Source: a virus. Taken from it: a DNA stretch of 25,984 bases. The stretch lies in IMG/VR virus record IMGVR_UViG_3300006753_000058, positions 1 to 25,984 of that record. The stretch is one strand, 5' to 3'. The stretch's first letter is position 1. Every line of letters begins with the position of its first letter. The translations under genes were made by a program, and so were the position numbers. Positions 1-8,702 of this stretch are shown here, one piece after another. The notes below the pieces were generated by a model, which searched no databases, was not told the origin of the DNA, and saw only the letters and a program-made list of their open reading frames with translations.

Positions 1-1392
1 CCAGGCAGAGCCGCAGAACTCCGAGCATGGACTGCTGCCGAGGAGTCCAGAAGGGCCGCCCCGCAGCGGGTGGTCGCCGCTCCAGCCCCACGGCAAGCGG
101 TCGTCGCTCCGGCCGCACCGCAGATGGTCACCGCCACAGTCCCAGGCCCACCAGCGGCAGCCGACCCCCCAACACCCGCTGCACGCCCCGCCCAGGTGGA
201 GGTTCTCGTCGACCAGGCGGTAATGATGCCCCCTGGGCAGGTCCACGCCTCGCTCGCGAACGACTCCCTCATGACGGCGCAAGCCCTCGTCGCTGCCGCC
301 CAGGCAAACAGGGAGGCCATGTGGCCCAGCGTGGCAGAGTTGCAGCGGATGGACGTTGGCGCCCTCCAGGCGCTGGGCGCCTACGCAGACACGCCGCAGA
401 AGAGAGCCCAGATAATGCAGGCCATCAGGGACTCTCCCGACGTTCAACCAACCAGCGTCTCTGACCTACTTGGGATGGGTGAGGACCATGTGAGGCGTGC
501 TCAGAAGAAGGCTCTCGCCGTCATGAAGGGTAGTTCCAAGGGCGGTGGTCTTGGCCTCAAGGACACTGTCGCACTCGCCAAGAGCATGTATGGGATGAGG
601 ATTGACGAGGGCAAGGCGAGAAGGGCGAGCGATCTCCACCCCGGCAAGCTCACACTACAGCAGCAGGACATTGAGGCCGGGAGGCGCAAGGCATTGCTTG
701 AGGACAGGACCAGAGATGCCGTCGTCAGGCAGAAGCTGGCAGCCGCACGCAAGGCAGAGGCCGAAGCCACCAAGCGCGAGAGGGACGCCGAGCGCGCCCT
801 TAAGCGGGCCAAGTCTCGCGGCGGGGCGACCTATAAGAGGGGCGTCGAAGACAAGGCGGTTGAAGACCGCGTAAATGCCAAGCTACGCATTGAGGCTCTC
901 AAGGCGGAAGGCAAGACGCCGCCGCCCAAGCTGGTCGCAGCGGCTGGGCCCCTGGCTGACGCCTCAAACGCCGAGGTGTTCCGATACTACGATACCCACT
1001 TCCAGGGCAGAAAGGGGGCGGCCAACCGGTCGGTTAAACTCGGTCGTGCCTTCAGCCACCTTCCCAAGCCGCCCAGGACACCGTCTGAGGGGAGTGTTCC
1101 CTGGGGTGCCAGGAAGGAGCTTCTGAGGTTGGACAGGGTCTATACGTTCTACGAGACGGCGCTTCTTAACAAAGACAGCCAAGCCGCCAAGGACATCACT
1201 GCGGAGTTGGGGCGCCCGCCAACCCAGGTGGACCTGGCCAACATCAGGAATGAGCGGGCCGAGCTATCCGCCGAGATAGACAAACTCAGGCAGCGCGGAC
1301 GCGCACCAGTCCGCACCCAGCAAAAGGACGCCCCGATTGATGTCAAGAACATGACCGATGAAGAGTTAAGGGCTATGGAGGCGGGTCAATGA
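1..1392 (+). CDS. Coiled-coil virion-associated protein (5' end outside window)
   Basis: The frame is open from base 1, so the gene begins before the window; the GTG at 70 is only an internal codon. I do not recognise a family. The visible part starts with a low-complexity Ala/Pro/Val stretch. A helical region follows, then a strongly charged Lys/Arg/Glu/Ala coiled coil (roughly bases 600-920) and a second helical region near the C-terminus. It has no membrane segment or catalytic motif that I can see. Its stop overlaps the start of the giant polyvalent protein by four bases (ATGA), so the two are probably translationally coupled. Position between virion and lysis genes suggests an internal or tail-associated virion protein, which is inference from context. 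Confidence 0.75.
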   Translation, partial: PGRAAELRAWTAAEESRRAAPQRVVAAPAPRQAVVAPAAPQMVTATVPGPPAAADPPTPAARPAQVEVLVDQAVMMPPGQVHASLANDSLMTAQALVAAAQANREAMWPSVAELQRMDVGALQALGAYADTPQKRAQIMQAIRDSPDVQPTSVSDLLGMGEDHVRRAQKKALAVMKGSSKGGGLGLKDTVALAKSMYGMRIDEGKARRASDLHPGKLTLQQQDIEAGRRKALLEDRTRDAVVRQKLAAARKAEAEATKRERDAERALKRAKSRGGATYKRGVEDKAVEDRVNAKLRIEALKAEGKTPPPKLVAAAGPLADASNAEVFRYYDTHFQGRKGAANRSVKLGRAFSHLPKPPRTPSEGSVPWGARKELLRLDRVYTFYETALLNKDSQAAKDITAELGRPPTQVDLANIRNERAELSAEIDKLRQRGRAPVRTQQKDAPIDVKNMTDEELRAMEAGQ

Positions 1393-4300
1393 CCCCAGAA
1401 CAGCGAGCCGCTCGCAGGGAGTTGGCGCGCAGGGAGTTGGCACGCAGGGAGTTGGCACGCAGGGCGGCGGTGAAAGGCACTGCGGAGCCAGCCCCGGCGG
1501 CTGCCCCTGAGCAAGCAGCCACACCTGAGCAGACGACGACCTATACACCCCCCGTCCCACAGGAAGACCTCCCCTGGGGCATGACGTGGCCTGGAGAGCA
1601 GGTAGTCGCTCCTGAGCAGGCTGCCACCACAGAGCCGGTGGAGGAGCGTGGGGCTGGCGAGCAGCTTGGCCGTGCGCTCGTGGCTGGTGGGTCGAGGGTG
1701 GTGCGCGGTTTGGTCGAAAGCGAACTTGCCGTCGAAGAGGCGCTTCCGGTTGTTAGCATGGCATCCCCCACCAGATGGGCGCGTGAGTTGGGCGACTTTG
1801 TGCCCGCTCTGGCGGGGGAACCCAAGGCTTCCGAAAGAATGCACGCTGCATGGAAGGGGTGGGAGGAGAGACTCTACGAGCCCTCAGAGCCAGATATGTA
1901 CAAGGCGTGGGATGCGCTCATGGGGGGTGACCCGGTCCCATTCGCTCAGTTCGTTGGGGAGGGAGTTATCAACTCCGTCCCCGGGATGCTCGCCGCCATG
2001 TACTCAGCGCCAGTTGTTATGGCGTCTTACATCGGAGATATTGCCAAAACTCGTGCAACCAACCAGGGCCGCGACAAGGTTGCCCCCGAAGACCTTGCCT
2101 TCGCCGTGCCCGCCGCAGCCGCTGTCGGCGCTCTCGAAAAGGTTGGCGCCCGCGCCTTCGCTTGGGGCGGTTTCGCCAAGGGCATGGTGGGAGAGGCTCT
2201 CACAGAGATGCCGCAGGAACTTGTGCAGGCTGCCGCCGAGGAGGCGGGAACTGCCAAGGGCATTGACTGGGGGGAGACGCTCAAACAGCGGGTCATTCCT
2301 GCGGGCGTTATTGGTGGCTTTGCTGGCGGTGGCGCCGGCCTCGGTGGCTCACTAGCCCGCCGAGCCACCCGCCCACCGACCGACCCCACCACCGAAGCAC
2401 CGCCCACGGTTATCGTAGAGCCCGAAGCCACCCCATACGAGGAGGCCAGGCGTGAACTGGAAGCGCTCAGGGCAGCGCTCCCCGACATCCCCACCCCCAC
2501 CGAAGCGGTCGTTGAGGAGGTCACCGAGGAGGTGGCGCCTGAAGCAGCGCCGATTGTGGAGGTGGCCCCAGGCGCAGAGGTGCTGGGATCCCGAGAACAG
2601 AAAACAGCGACGTTTGGGGCGCAGGGCGGGCGCCTGGTTCTGTGGGAGAACTCCCCTGGGGCCGGTGGCGCCCACTCCATAGTCGAGTTCTTGGTTGACG
2701 AAGACAGGCGCGGTCAAGGTATCGGCGGCGCTCTCGTTGACAAGGTGGTCGAGGAGTACGCTGGCGAGGAGATTTCCGGCCAAGTGTCTAGCGCTGCCTC
2801 GCTGCGCTTGCTGCACGGGCGAGGGTTCAGGCCACCAGGGCAACCCAACGCGACCATGGAGAGGGCGCTGGAGGAGTTCAATGAGTTTGGCTCATTGAAC
2901 ATGCGCCTGAACGAGCGCGTGGCAGTTGAGGAGGCCCCCACCCCCACCGAAGCGGTGGTTGAGGGGGTAGTAGAGGAGACGCCTACCGCGCCTTCCCTCG
3001 TCCAGCCGCAGGGTGCGCGCTATACTGATATTGAAGGCTCTGTAAGGCGTCTTCCTACCGATGTCGCCGGACTGCGCGCAGAGGAGGCGACGGCGCTCAA
3101 AGACCTCGATGATGCGCGCAGGTCTGTCGTCGCCGTGGCGCGGACGCACGGGCTCGGTGAAAGGCCGCCCACAACGCCACGCCACCCCGCCGACCCTAGG
3201 CCGACGCCATCAGCCGTCCCCTCCCCGGGCGACCCCGCCGCCGATATCTTGCGTTTTTCCGAGATCGATAAGTATTTGGAGGAGAGCGAGTTCATGGGGC
3301 CTGCGTGGCGGCGGCGCCAGCCCGATGCCGAGGCGTGGGATGCGTTTACCCGTGATCCAGAACATGGCGATGCACGCGACCGGGTCGATGAGGCTGACAA
3401 GCGCCTCCGTATTATTCGGCGCGAGCTGGCCCCCAAGAGTGAGCCACAGGGCCTAGATGCACAACTCAATCGTGTCCGCTCCCTGGTTGCCCAGGGCACC
3501 ATCAGGGCCGTGCCACCGCTCACCGAAGAGGTGGTTGAGGGGGTAGTAGAGGAGACGGCCGTCCCAAAGGACACCGTTCCAGGTGAGTTCGATCAGATAG
3601 CACCACCACCCCTCCCGATGGAGGCTGGTCCAGATGTGCCGGGGGTCATCATCAGCAGGGCGGCGACCGTCACCGAAGAGCTTGAGCAGGCCAGTGCGCT
3701 GGTCAAGGCGATCATGGTCGAGGAGCGGAAGGCCCAGAAGGCCGTCGCTACACGCCCAGGAACCAAGCCTGTAGAGCGCAAGAAGGGGCGCAAGCTAAAC
3801 GAGGCCGAGCAGAAGCTCCACGAGTTGGAGTCGGTCGAGGCAGCGCTTGACCCCGTCCGCCCCGTCGTCGATGTGTTGGACGCTGCGGTAGAGAGCGAGG
3901 CTGCCGGTACGCGAGTCCTCGCCGGTACGCAGGACGTCATGAGGGCTGCGAACGAAGACGTCGTCGCGTTCCTTGAGTCGATGGGCAGAACGCCTGAGCA
4001 GATCTCCAACATCATGCGGCGTGAGGCTGCCGGGTACGCCGAGACTCTCCAACGCATGCGGGCAGAGGGCCTTGAGACCACCGTAGATGGTGCGGGCAAT
4101 ATCCACATGAGTGAGAAGATGTCGGAGTTGGTCGACATCCTGCTTGAGCGCCCCTATCAGGTGAGCGGTATTGAGCAGACCGCGCTCCTCTCAGGTCTTG
4201 TGCAGAGCCAGAAGGCGTGGCGCGACACAATGCAGCGCATAGGTGAACTCGACGCCAAGGAGGCAGCGAACCCAGTCGAGCGCAATGCTATCGACGGGGA

Positions 4301-6371
4301 GATCAGAAGGCTCGACGCGAAGCGGCGTGAGATCAGCGAGATCGGAGACAAGATAGGCGCCGCGAATGCGGTTGCAGGAACGCGCACGTCCGAAGCCTTC
4401 AAGGCCAGGAACTGGGGCGTAGACTCCGAGATGACACTCTTCCAGGCAAGGGCCAAGGCTCGCGGGCTAAAGGGCTCGAAGCTCGACTCCACACAGGCAG
4501 AGTTCATTGATAAGGAGTTCGCCGAAGCCGATAAACTCATCGCCGAGGCCACAAAGGCCAAGGCCGAAGCGGATAAGAAGCTCAAGGACGCGAACAGGAA
4601 ACTCCTCGCAGCCACCAAAGACCTCAAGCGCGCACAGGGTATCAAGGAGGCCACCGCCAGGGTGGCGAAGAAGACCAAGCCGAAAGAGGCGCGCAAGAAA
4701 GCCCGCAAGAAGGCAGCCGAAGACCTCGCCGCTGAAGCTGAGGGCAAGCCCATTCGGGTAACGCCCATCAAGCCCAGCGCCCGTGAGAAAGCAGCGCGCA
4801 AGGCTTTCAAGGAAGCACAGAAGAAGGCCAAGGCGGCCCTGGGAGAGGTGGCTGACGCCCAGGGCAAGCGCGTCAAAGCGGATGGCATCACCCGCGACGC
4901 CAGAACGCGCAAGCGGAAGGCCCCAGAGGAGGCCCTGAAGTGGTGGGTGGCTAGGCAGTGGGCGCACGCCAGGGATATGGCACGCGCCATGACCGCATCA
5001 GGCGACGTGAGCGCCTTCGGTCGTCAGGGTGCGATGATGGTGCTGGAGAGCCCGGTGGTTGCCGTGAAGACGCTTCGGCATGCTGTCGGCGTGGCCCCGT
5101 GGAAAGGCGATGCCGCACGCGCCTACGCCGAGAAAGAACAGCGCAAGATATTAAGCGAACCCATGCAGCAAGTGCGGGATTGGGCGGGACTGGAGATGAC
5201 CGAGGTGGAGGGCCTGACTAACGTGAAGGGCGGCCCCATGCAGGCGCGTGAGGAGACCTTTGTCACCGATGTGTTCAAGTCAGGGTGGCTGAGGCCTCTC
5301 AACGAGTGGCTAATCCGACCCTCGCAGAACTCGTTTGGCCTTATGCTCAACGAAATGAGGAAGGCAAACTTCGACGAGGGGATGAAGATACTCGCCGAGC
5401 GGCGAGGGGCGGACCCAGACGCAACCCCAGAACAGATAATGAAACTGGTCCCCAAAGAGGACGCAAGGGCGCTTGCGGCGGTCATCAACGCCAGCTCGGG
5501 GCGCGGAAGCTGGCTCTTGACATCACCGGCAGTCGGGAGGGGAGCGGGCGTCGTCAATGTCGCTGACACGCTCGTCAAGAACATGCTCTTCGCCCCAAGA
5601 CACAGCGTGTCCAGGGCAGAGACGATGAGCCACTTCTTCTCCATGCTCGCTGGCACGGGCCGCTTCAAAGACGTCTCACGGGGCGACGAGGGAGCGCTCA
5701 ACGTATTCCGCAAGCGAGCCGCCAAGGTCTTCACCCTCTGGGCAAGCATTGGCCTGATGTCTGTGTTGGCTGCGGGGGAGTTCGAGGACGAGGAACTATC
5801 CGAAGAGGAAAAGAGCAGGCGCAAGAAGCAGGCAGCGGACAACTTCCTCAACCCTGGACATGCAGACTTCATGAAGGGGCGCCTTGGAAAGCATCACTTC
5901 GACGTGTTCGGGGGCGTCCCGTCTACCGTCAGACTCCTCGTCCCCTTCGCCATCGCGCCCATTGAGGGCAAGTACGAACTTGAGCCAAGGCTGGCGAGTA
6001 AGTTCGGGCGCCTGGTCAGGAACAAGCTAAACCCACTCATCAGTGCAGCCTCCAAAGCAGCCTACAACGAGGACTATCTGGGCCGCGAACTCGTCAGCGA
6101 CGAGGAGGGGTGGCTTGCACATGCGCTTCATCGCGTCATACTGCCGGGCATCGGAGCCTTCACGCCGATCACCGTGCAAAACGTGGCCGAGCAGGTCACC
6201 CGCGATGCAAACGATGAAGACATCGACGCAATGGACGCAGCCGCCAGCCAGTTCCTTGAGGCGATAGGCGTCGGAGACCCCGTCTACACAGAGGGATGGA
6301 AGTCGCCTGAGATGCGCGCCCGGGGCCGCAGGCCCAAGAAGCGACCCAAGTATACGTCCCCACGGTACTAA
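1389..6371 (+). CDS. Giant polyvalent internal-virion-type protein with embedded GNAT domain
   Basis: A 1660-residue protein, probably packaged in the virion and ejected with the DNA. Domains in order: an RRELA tandem repeat (about residues 9-25); a Gly/Ala-rich hydrophobic region (about 175-320) containing EALTEMPQELVQ, a pattern I associate with phage ejection and polyvalent proteins; Pro/Glu linkers; a GNAT N-acetyltransferase domain (about 400-505) with the acetyl-CoA loop RRGQGIGGALV near residue 438; more linkers; Lys/Ala-rich coiled coils (about 1040-1170); and C-terminal segments typical of large phage polyvalent proteins (ASGDVSAFGRQG near 1200, a TSPAVGRG...LFAPRHSVSR segment near 1370-1415, one hydrophobic helix near 1445-1462, then NPGHADFMKGRLG). 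Such proteins combine catalytic modules delivered early into the host. The acetylation target is unknown. The polyvalent assignment is fairly sure; the ejection role is inferred. Confidence 0.85.
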   Translation: MTPEQRAARRELARRELARRELARRAAVKGTAEPAPAAAPEQAATPEQTTTYTPPVPQEDLPWGMTWPGEQVVAPEQAATTEPVEERGAGEQLGRALVAGGSRVVRGLVESELAVEEALPVVSMASPTRWARELGDFVPALAGEPKASERMHAAWKGWEERLYEPSEPDMYKAWDALMGGDPVPFAQFVGEGVINSVPGMLAAMYSAPVVMASYIGDIAKTRATNQGRDKVAPEDLAFAVPAAAAVGALEKVGARAFAWGGFAKGMVGEALTEMPQELVQAAAEEAGTAKGIDWGETLKQRVIPAGVIGGFAGGGAGLGGSLARRATRPPTDPTTEAPPTVIVEPEATPYEEARRELEALRAALPDIPTPTEAVVEEVTEEVAPEAAPIVEVAPGAEVLGSREQKTATFGAQGGRLVLWENSPGAGGAHSIVEFLVDEDRRGQGIGGALVDKVVEEYAGEEISGQVSSAASLRLLHGRGFRPPGQPNATMERALEEFNEFGSLNMRLNERVAVEEAPTPTEAVVEGVVEETPTAPSLVQPQGARYTDIEGSVRRLPTDVAGLRAEEATALKDLDDARRSVVAVARTHGLGERPPTTPRHPADPRPTPSAVPSPGDPAADILRFSEIDKYLEESEFMGPAWRRRQPDAEAWDAFTRDPEHGDARDRVDEADKRLRIIRRELAPKSEPQGLDAQLNRVRSLVAQGTIRAVPPLTEEVVEGVVEETAVPKDTVPGEFDQIAPPPLPMEAGPDVPGVIISRAATVTEELEQASALVKAIMVEERKAQKAVATRPGTKPVERKKGRKLNEAEQKLHELESVEAALDPVRPVVDVLDAAVESEAAGTRVLAGTQDVMRAANEDVVAFLESMGRTPEQISNIMRREAAGYAETLQRMRAEGLETTVDGAGNIHMSEKMSELVDILLERPYQVSGIEQTALLSGLVQSQKAWRDTMQRIGELDAKEAANPVERNAIDGEIRRLDAKRREISEIGDKIGAANAVAGTRTSEAFKARNWGVDSEMTLFQARAKARGLKGSKLDSTQAEFIDKEFAEADKLIAEATKAKAEADKKLKDANRKLLAATKDLKRAQGIKEATARVAKKTKPKEARKKARKKAAEDLAAEAEGKPIRVTPIKPSAREKAARKAFKEAQKKAKAALGEVADAQGKRVKADGITRDARTRKRKAPEEALKWWVARQWAHARDMARAMTASGDVSAFGRQGAMMVLESPVVAVKTLRHAVGVAPWKGDAARAYAEKEQRKILSEPMQQVRDWAGLEMTEVEGLTNVKGGPMQAREETFVTDVFKSGWLRPLNEWLIRPSQNSFGLMLNEMRKANFDEGMKILAERRGADPDATPEQIMKLVPKEDARALAAVINASSGRGSWLLTSPAVGRGAGVVNVADTLVKNMLFAPRHSVSRAETMSHFFSMLAGTGRFKDVSRGDEGALNVFRKRAAKVFTLWASIGLMSVLAAGEFEDEELSEEEKSRRKKQAADNFLNPGHADFMKGRLGKHHFDVFGGVPSTVRLLVPFAIAPIEGKYELEPRLASKFGRLVRNKLNPLISAASKAAYNEDYLGRELVSDEEGWLAHALHRVILPGIGAFTPITVQNVAEQVTRDANDEDIDAMDAAASQFLEAIGVGDPVYTEGWKSPEMRARGRRPKKRPKYTSPRY
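1413..1464 (+). repeat. 15-bp in-frame tandem repeat (RRELA)
   Basis: Three copies of CGCAGGGAGTTGGCA, differing by one base, start at 1413, 1428 and 1443, with a fourth partial copy. They encode consecutive Arg-Arg-Glu-Leu-Ala units near the N-terminus of the polyvalent protein. Because the unit is a multiple of three, copy-number change would preserve the frame. Confidence 0.9.
2490..3556 (+). repeat. Dispersed linker repeats flanking domains in the polyvalent gene
   Basis: Related Pro/Glu linker sequences occur at about 2490-2530, 2935-2981 and 3519-3556. Copies 1 and 2 share a block encoding PTPTEAVVE. Copies 2 and 3 share a block of about 30 bases encoding VVEGVVEET. The GNAT domain sits exactly between copies 1 and 2, and a charged helical segment sits between copies 2 and 3. 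The arrangement resembles domain cassettes bounded by recombinable linkers. Confidence 0.8.
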
Positions 6372-6994
6372 TGATCACGTTCATGAGCGACTTCATCCGA
6401 GCTATCCGCTCTCGCATCAGGCCACATGACGCACTGGCGTCGGTGGCCGAGGCATGGCTGGAACAAGGCGCCACTGAAAGCCAAGGCTCCAACGCAGGAC
6501 CAGACGTCTCCTGGTTCATCCACGATGGGGGCGGCAGACCAAAGACCAAGCCACCCTGGTGTGCCTACTTCGTGTCCTCCTGCTGCCGACAAGTAGCCCG
6601 CGCTGGGTTCGATATCTCCTACGTCCGCACCGGACGCGCTGTGAGCCACTGGCTCAAGGCCCCAGAAGATCGCCGTATAGCCCGTGAAGACATCTGGGTG
6701 ATGCCAAACCCCCGTGGACTCATCTTCGTGCGCACAAGGCTATCTAAACCCCCCTCCGAGAGGGACAAGGTGCTCGATGGCATGAACCGCCAAGGCCACA
6801 CCGGTATCGTGGTTAGCGTAGACAAGGCCGCAAGAACAGTGACGTGCGTGGCCGGTAACTCCTCTGGATACGGGCACAGCCGGGTCTCCGGTGGCGGCGC
6901 AGTGGCCATGGAAGTGATGCAAGAAGGTGACGAAGCCTGGGAAAGGCTGGTAGGATTCGCCCAGGTGGTCGACCGACCGAAGGATGTCTCATGA
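6371..6994 (+). CDS. CHAP-type endolysin
   Basis: A 207-residue single-domain protein with the CHAP/NlpC-P60 cysteine peptidase-amidase pattern: the catalytic cysteine in PPWCAYFVSSCC (about residue 58), the histidine in GHTGIVVSV (about 142) and a following polar residue in CVAGNSSGYG. CHAP enzymes cut peptidoglycan cross-links or the amide bond, so the likely role is host lysis. There is no signal peptide, so release through the neighbouring holin-like protein is expected. The start overlaps the upstream TAA (TAATG); a second in-frame ATG at 6383 is possible. A virion-bound wall hydrolase is the alternative role. Confidence 0.8.
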   Translation: MITFMSDFIRAIRSRIRPHDALASVAEAWLEQGATESQGSNAGPDVSWFIHDGGGRPKTKPPWCAYFVSSCCRQVARAGFDISYVRTGRAVSHWLKAPEDRRIAREDIWVMPNPRGLIFVRTRLSKPPSERDKVLDGMNRQGHTGIVVSVDKAARTVTCVAGNSSGYGHSRVSGGGAVAMEVMQEGDEAWERLVGFAQVVDRPKDVS

Positions 6995-7218
6995 AGTATT
7001 GCGCCACGTTCATCTTGCTCATCATGTTCTCGGGGTGCGGTAGCTCGTATCACCTGGCCACCGGAGGCTGGAAACTCAGCAAGGTCGACGGCGAGGGCAC
7101 ATGCCTCGTAGTCCATGCACCGGCTGACCCAGAGGTGGTGCGCGTCTGTATCGCTGCGCCAGAGAACCTCAAGATATCCAAGTCCGTCGCCAAGGAGCTG
7201 TGCGGTGGCACTGACTGA
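6991..7218 (+). CDS. Small lipoprotein, possible outer-membrane spanin
   Basis: A 75-residue protein with a classical lipoprotein signal: Lys2, a hydrophobic core (ATFILLIMF) and the lipobox FSGC, with Cys16 as the predicted lipidated residue. The mature part is about 60 residues and has three further cysteines. It overlaps the endolysin stop by four bases (ATGA). A small lipoprotein immediately after an endolysin is the usual place for an o-spanin, and the anchored coiled-coil protein at 7680-7982 would be a natural partner. Spanins are hard to recognise by sequence, so the lipoprotein call is strong while the spanin role is inference. Confidence 0.75.
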   Translation: MKYCATFILLIMFSGCGSSYHLATGGWKLSKVDGEGTCLVVHAPADPEVVRVCIAAPENLKISKSVAKELCGGTD

Positions 7219-7450
7219 TAAAGACAAAGACTTTCTCAAGATCCCAGTGGTGACAGCCAGCTTCCTGGAACTATTGGCTAAAACCACCGGGGTCGACACC
7301 TTCCATGCCGCCTCTCAAGCCCTACAACTTGTGCCGATAGAGCAAATCGCGGAATCTCTCGCCGCATTGCGCACCGATGAGGTCTACATCGAGGTTGGCT
7401 CGATGGAAATCAACGGTGTCGGTGTCGAAATCTTCGACGAAGAGGAGTAG
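7205..7450 (+). CDS. Small acidic protein of unknown function
   Basis: An 81-residue acidic protein of unrecognised family in the lysis cassette. I chose the GTG at 7205 because AAGGAG lies seven bases upstream (7192-7197); the frame extends further 5' only as a shadow of the lipoprotein gene. It overlaps the lipoprotein end by 14 bases. The sequence looks like a soluble helical protein with an acidic tail (IFDEEE). It has no membrane segment or cysteine pair. It might be a cytoplasmic regulator of lysis, but nothing in the sequence shows this. Confidence 0.7.
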   Translation: MALTDKDKDFLKIPVVTASFLELLAKTTGVDTFHAASQALQLVPIEQIAESLAALRTDEVYIEVGSMEINGVGVEIFDEEE

Positions 7451-7452
7451 CC

Positions 7453-7683
7453 ATGATTAAGAAGGTCCACTCAACGCCTATCGACGCATCTGAAACAGCC
7501 GTCATCGCCGCCGCCATGGTGGCATGCGTGCTCCACATGGGCGGGTTCATCATCCTGGACCCGGTCGACTACGGCGTAGCCATCGGCGCAGTCATGACCC
7601 CGGTCGCCATGTTCTGTATCCGAATAGCCCTCTCGGTGGGCAAGAAGGTCGAGGACGTGGTCGACGGAGACGATTCGGAATGA
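7453..7683 (+). CDS. Holin-like membrane protein
   Basis: A 76-residue protein with two predicted membrane helices: about residues 16-36 (AVIAAAMVACVLHMGGFIIL) and 42-62 (GVAIGAVMTPVAMFCIRIAL). A charged tail follows. Small size, two helices and position beside a CHAP endolysin match class II holins, which permeabilise the inner membrane at the lysis time. Its start is three bases after the preceding stop and its own stop overlaps the next start (ATGA). The membrane topology is visible; the holin role is inferred from context. Confidence 0.7.
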   Translation: MIKKVHSTPIDASETAVIAAAMVACVLHMGGFIILDPVDYGVAIGAVMTPVAMFCIRIALSVGKKVEDVVDGDDSE

Positions 7684-7982
7684 GCGTCACCTCCTGGGTA
7701 CGGAGCAACATAGTGGCAGTGGCCACCTGGGCGGGCGTTCTGCTCACCCTCGTGGCCACCACCGCAGCCAACATGGCTATCTCCGACAAGACCCAGGAGG
7801 TCTTGGTCACCAGAGTGCAAGCCCACGAGGAGGACATCATCAAACTCGAATCAGATGTCCGCTCCGTTCGTGAACAGCAAGCACGTATCGTCAAGGTCGT
7901 CGAGAAGACCGAGGTGGTGCTCACCGACCTCGACCGTACGACGACTGAACTCAAGGTGATGGTCCAGGCCACACGACCCTGA
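7680..7982 (+). CDS. Membrane-anchored coiled-coil protein (i-spanin-like)
   Basis: A 100-residue protein with one N-terminal membrane helix (about residues 11-31, IVAVATWAGVLLTLVATTAA) followed by a long heptad-rich coiled coil (HEEDIIKLESDVRSVREQQ onward). An N-terminal anchor with a helical rod outside is the i-spanin design, and a lipoprotein partner is encoded 0.7 kb upstream. XhlA-like holin accessory proteins also pair a coiled coil with a membrane helix, but usually at the C-terminus. I chose the ATG at 7680 because it overlaps the previous stop by four bases; the longer upstream frame is a shadow. Confidence 0.7.
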   Translation: MSVTSWVRSNIVAVATWAGVLLTLVATTAANMAISDKTQEVLVTRVQAHEEDIIKLESDVRSVREQQARIVKVVEKTEVVLTDLDRTTTELKVMVQATRP

Positions 7983-8143
7983 TGCCTCTCGCCATCGAGG
8001 ACGAGGACATCCTCGAACTGCTGTCCGATGCGCTGCTACGCATAGATGTCGGCTCGCTCATCATCGTCACCGACAAAGACGAGCCACCGGCCAACGTAGA
8101 GGACGGCGTCGCCTTCTTGGTCCCGCCATGGGGCGAGGCCTAG
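7982..8143 (+). CDS. Small acidic protein, unknown
   Basis: A 53-residue acidic protein starting at an ATG that overlaps the previous TGA (TGATG). I do not recognise it. It is the last rightward gene of the lysis module and its end overlaps by four bases the end of a predicted leftward gene, so the two transcription units converge here. The start shown by overlap and the continuous frame support it as real. Confidence 0.55.
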   Translation: MPLAIEDEDILELLSDALLRIDVGSLIIVTDKDEPPANVEDGVAFLVPPWGEA

Positions 8144-8283
8144 ATGGCGAATATCTCTACCAGTAGACCGACCACGAGCACTGTCCCCAGGAATATGAGC
8201 CCAGGGATGGCGTGCTCCTCGATGTCTCTGTCGTCTCCAAGCTTCAAAATAGCCCCCAGCGAGCCCATGAGAGTGCGGCTCAT
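8140..8283 (-). CDS. 47-residue single-span membrane protein, unknown
   Basis: A short leftward frame with a basic N-terminus, an acidic middle (GDDRDIEEH) and one strong C-terminal membrane helix (about residues 27-46, IPGLIFLGTVLVVGLLVEIF). It is in the same direction as ssb and starts 41 bases after it, so it would be the last gene of the early operon. No clear Shine-Dalgarno site precedes the ATG, which weakens the call; a hairpin at 8293-8312 lies in the gap. It may be expressed only by read-through. Confidence 0.45.
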   Translation of the reverse strand: MSRTLMGSLGAILKLGDDRDIEEHAIPGLIFLGTVLVVGLLVEIFAI

Positions 8284-8292
8284 TATTGTGGT

Positions 8293-8312
8293 GTGACCCG
8301 CTGAGGGCTCAC
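8293..8312. terminator. Hairpin between ssb and the convergent gene ends
   Basis: GTGACCC pairs with GGG-TCAC around the loop GCTGA, with one bulged C. It lies just after the ssb stop on the leftward strand and after the last rightward gene. No T-run follows on either strand, so it may slow or stabilise transcripts rather than act as a simple intrinsic terminator. Confidence 0.3.
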
Positions 8313-8324
8313 GCTACCAGTCTA

Positions 8325-8702
8325 CTAGAAGTTCAGGTCGTCATCACCGTAAGGGTTGGCAGACGGACCAACAGCACCAGTCGCCTGCTTGTTCCTCGGC
8401 GCACCGCAGAACTCGAACCGATAGGCACGCACGTATGACTTCCTACGCTCGTTGCCGTCCTTGTCCGTGTACTTCTCGTGCTTGAGGCTGCCCTCGATGA
8501 GCACCATCTCTCCCTTGTCGCACCGACTGATGAGGTCGGCTTGTTTGTCCCAGAGCGTCACGCTGTGCCAGTCGGTGGTCTTCTGCCCCTTGGCAAAACC
8601 CGACGTCGCGATGGACACGTCGGTGACCGACACGTTGTCGCTGCCCACCTTGCGTATCTCTGGCTTGGCGCCCAGGCGGCCCATTAAAGTCACTGAGTTC
8701 AT
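8325..8702 (-). CDS. ssb: Single-stranded DNA-binding protein
   Basis: A 125-residue OB-fold SSB. The N-terminus NSVTLMGRLGAKPEIRKVGS, the core TDWHSVTLWDKQADLI, the GEMVLIEGSLKHEKYTDKDG segment and the acidic C-terminal tip DDDLNF all fit. The tip is the docking tail that recruits replication and repair proteins in bacterial SSBs (usually DDDIPF). I chose the ATG at 8702 because GGAGGAAGAAGAG precedes it; the frame continues upstream only over the neighbouring gene. It overlaps that gene by four bases and lies three genes downstream of erf, giving a coherent annealing-recombination module. Confidence 0.95.
   Translation of the reverse strand: MNSVTLMGRLGAKPEIRKVGSDNVSVTDVSIATSGFAKGQKTTDWHSVTLWDKQADLISRCDKGEMVLIEGSLKHEKYTDKDGNERRKSYVRAYRFEFCGAPRNKQATGAVGPSANPYGDDDLNF

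Noticed and set aside
4157-4990. 277-residue minus-strand frame opposite the polyvalent gene
   Set aside because: A Ser/Ala/Leu-rich shadow of the Lys/Ala coiled-coil codons on the other strand, with no ribosome site.
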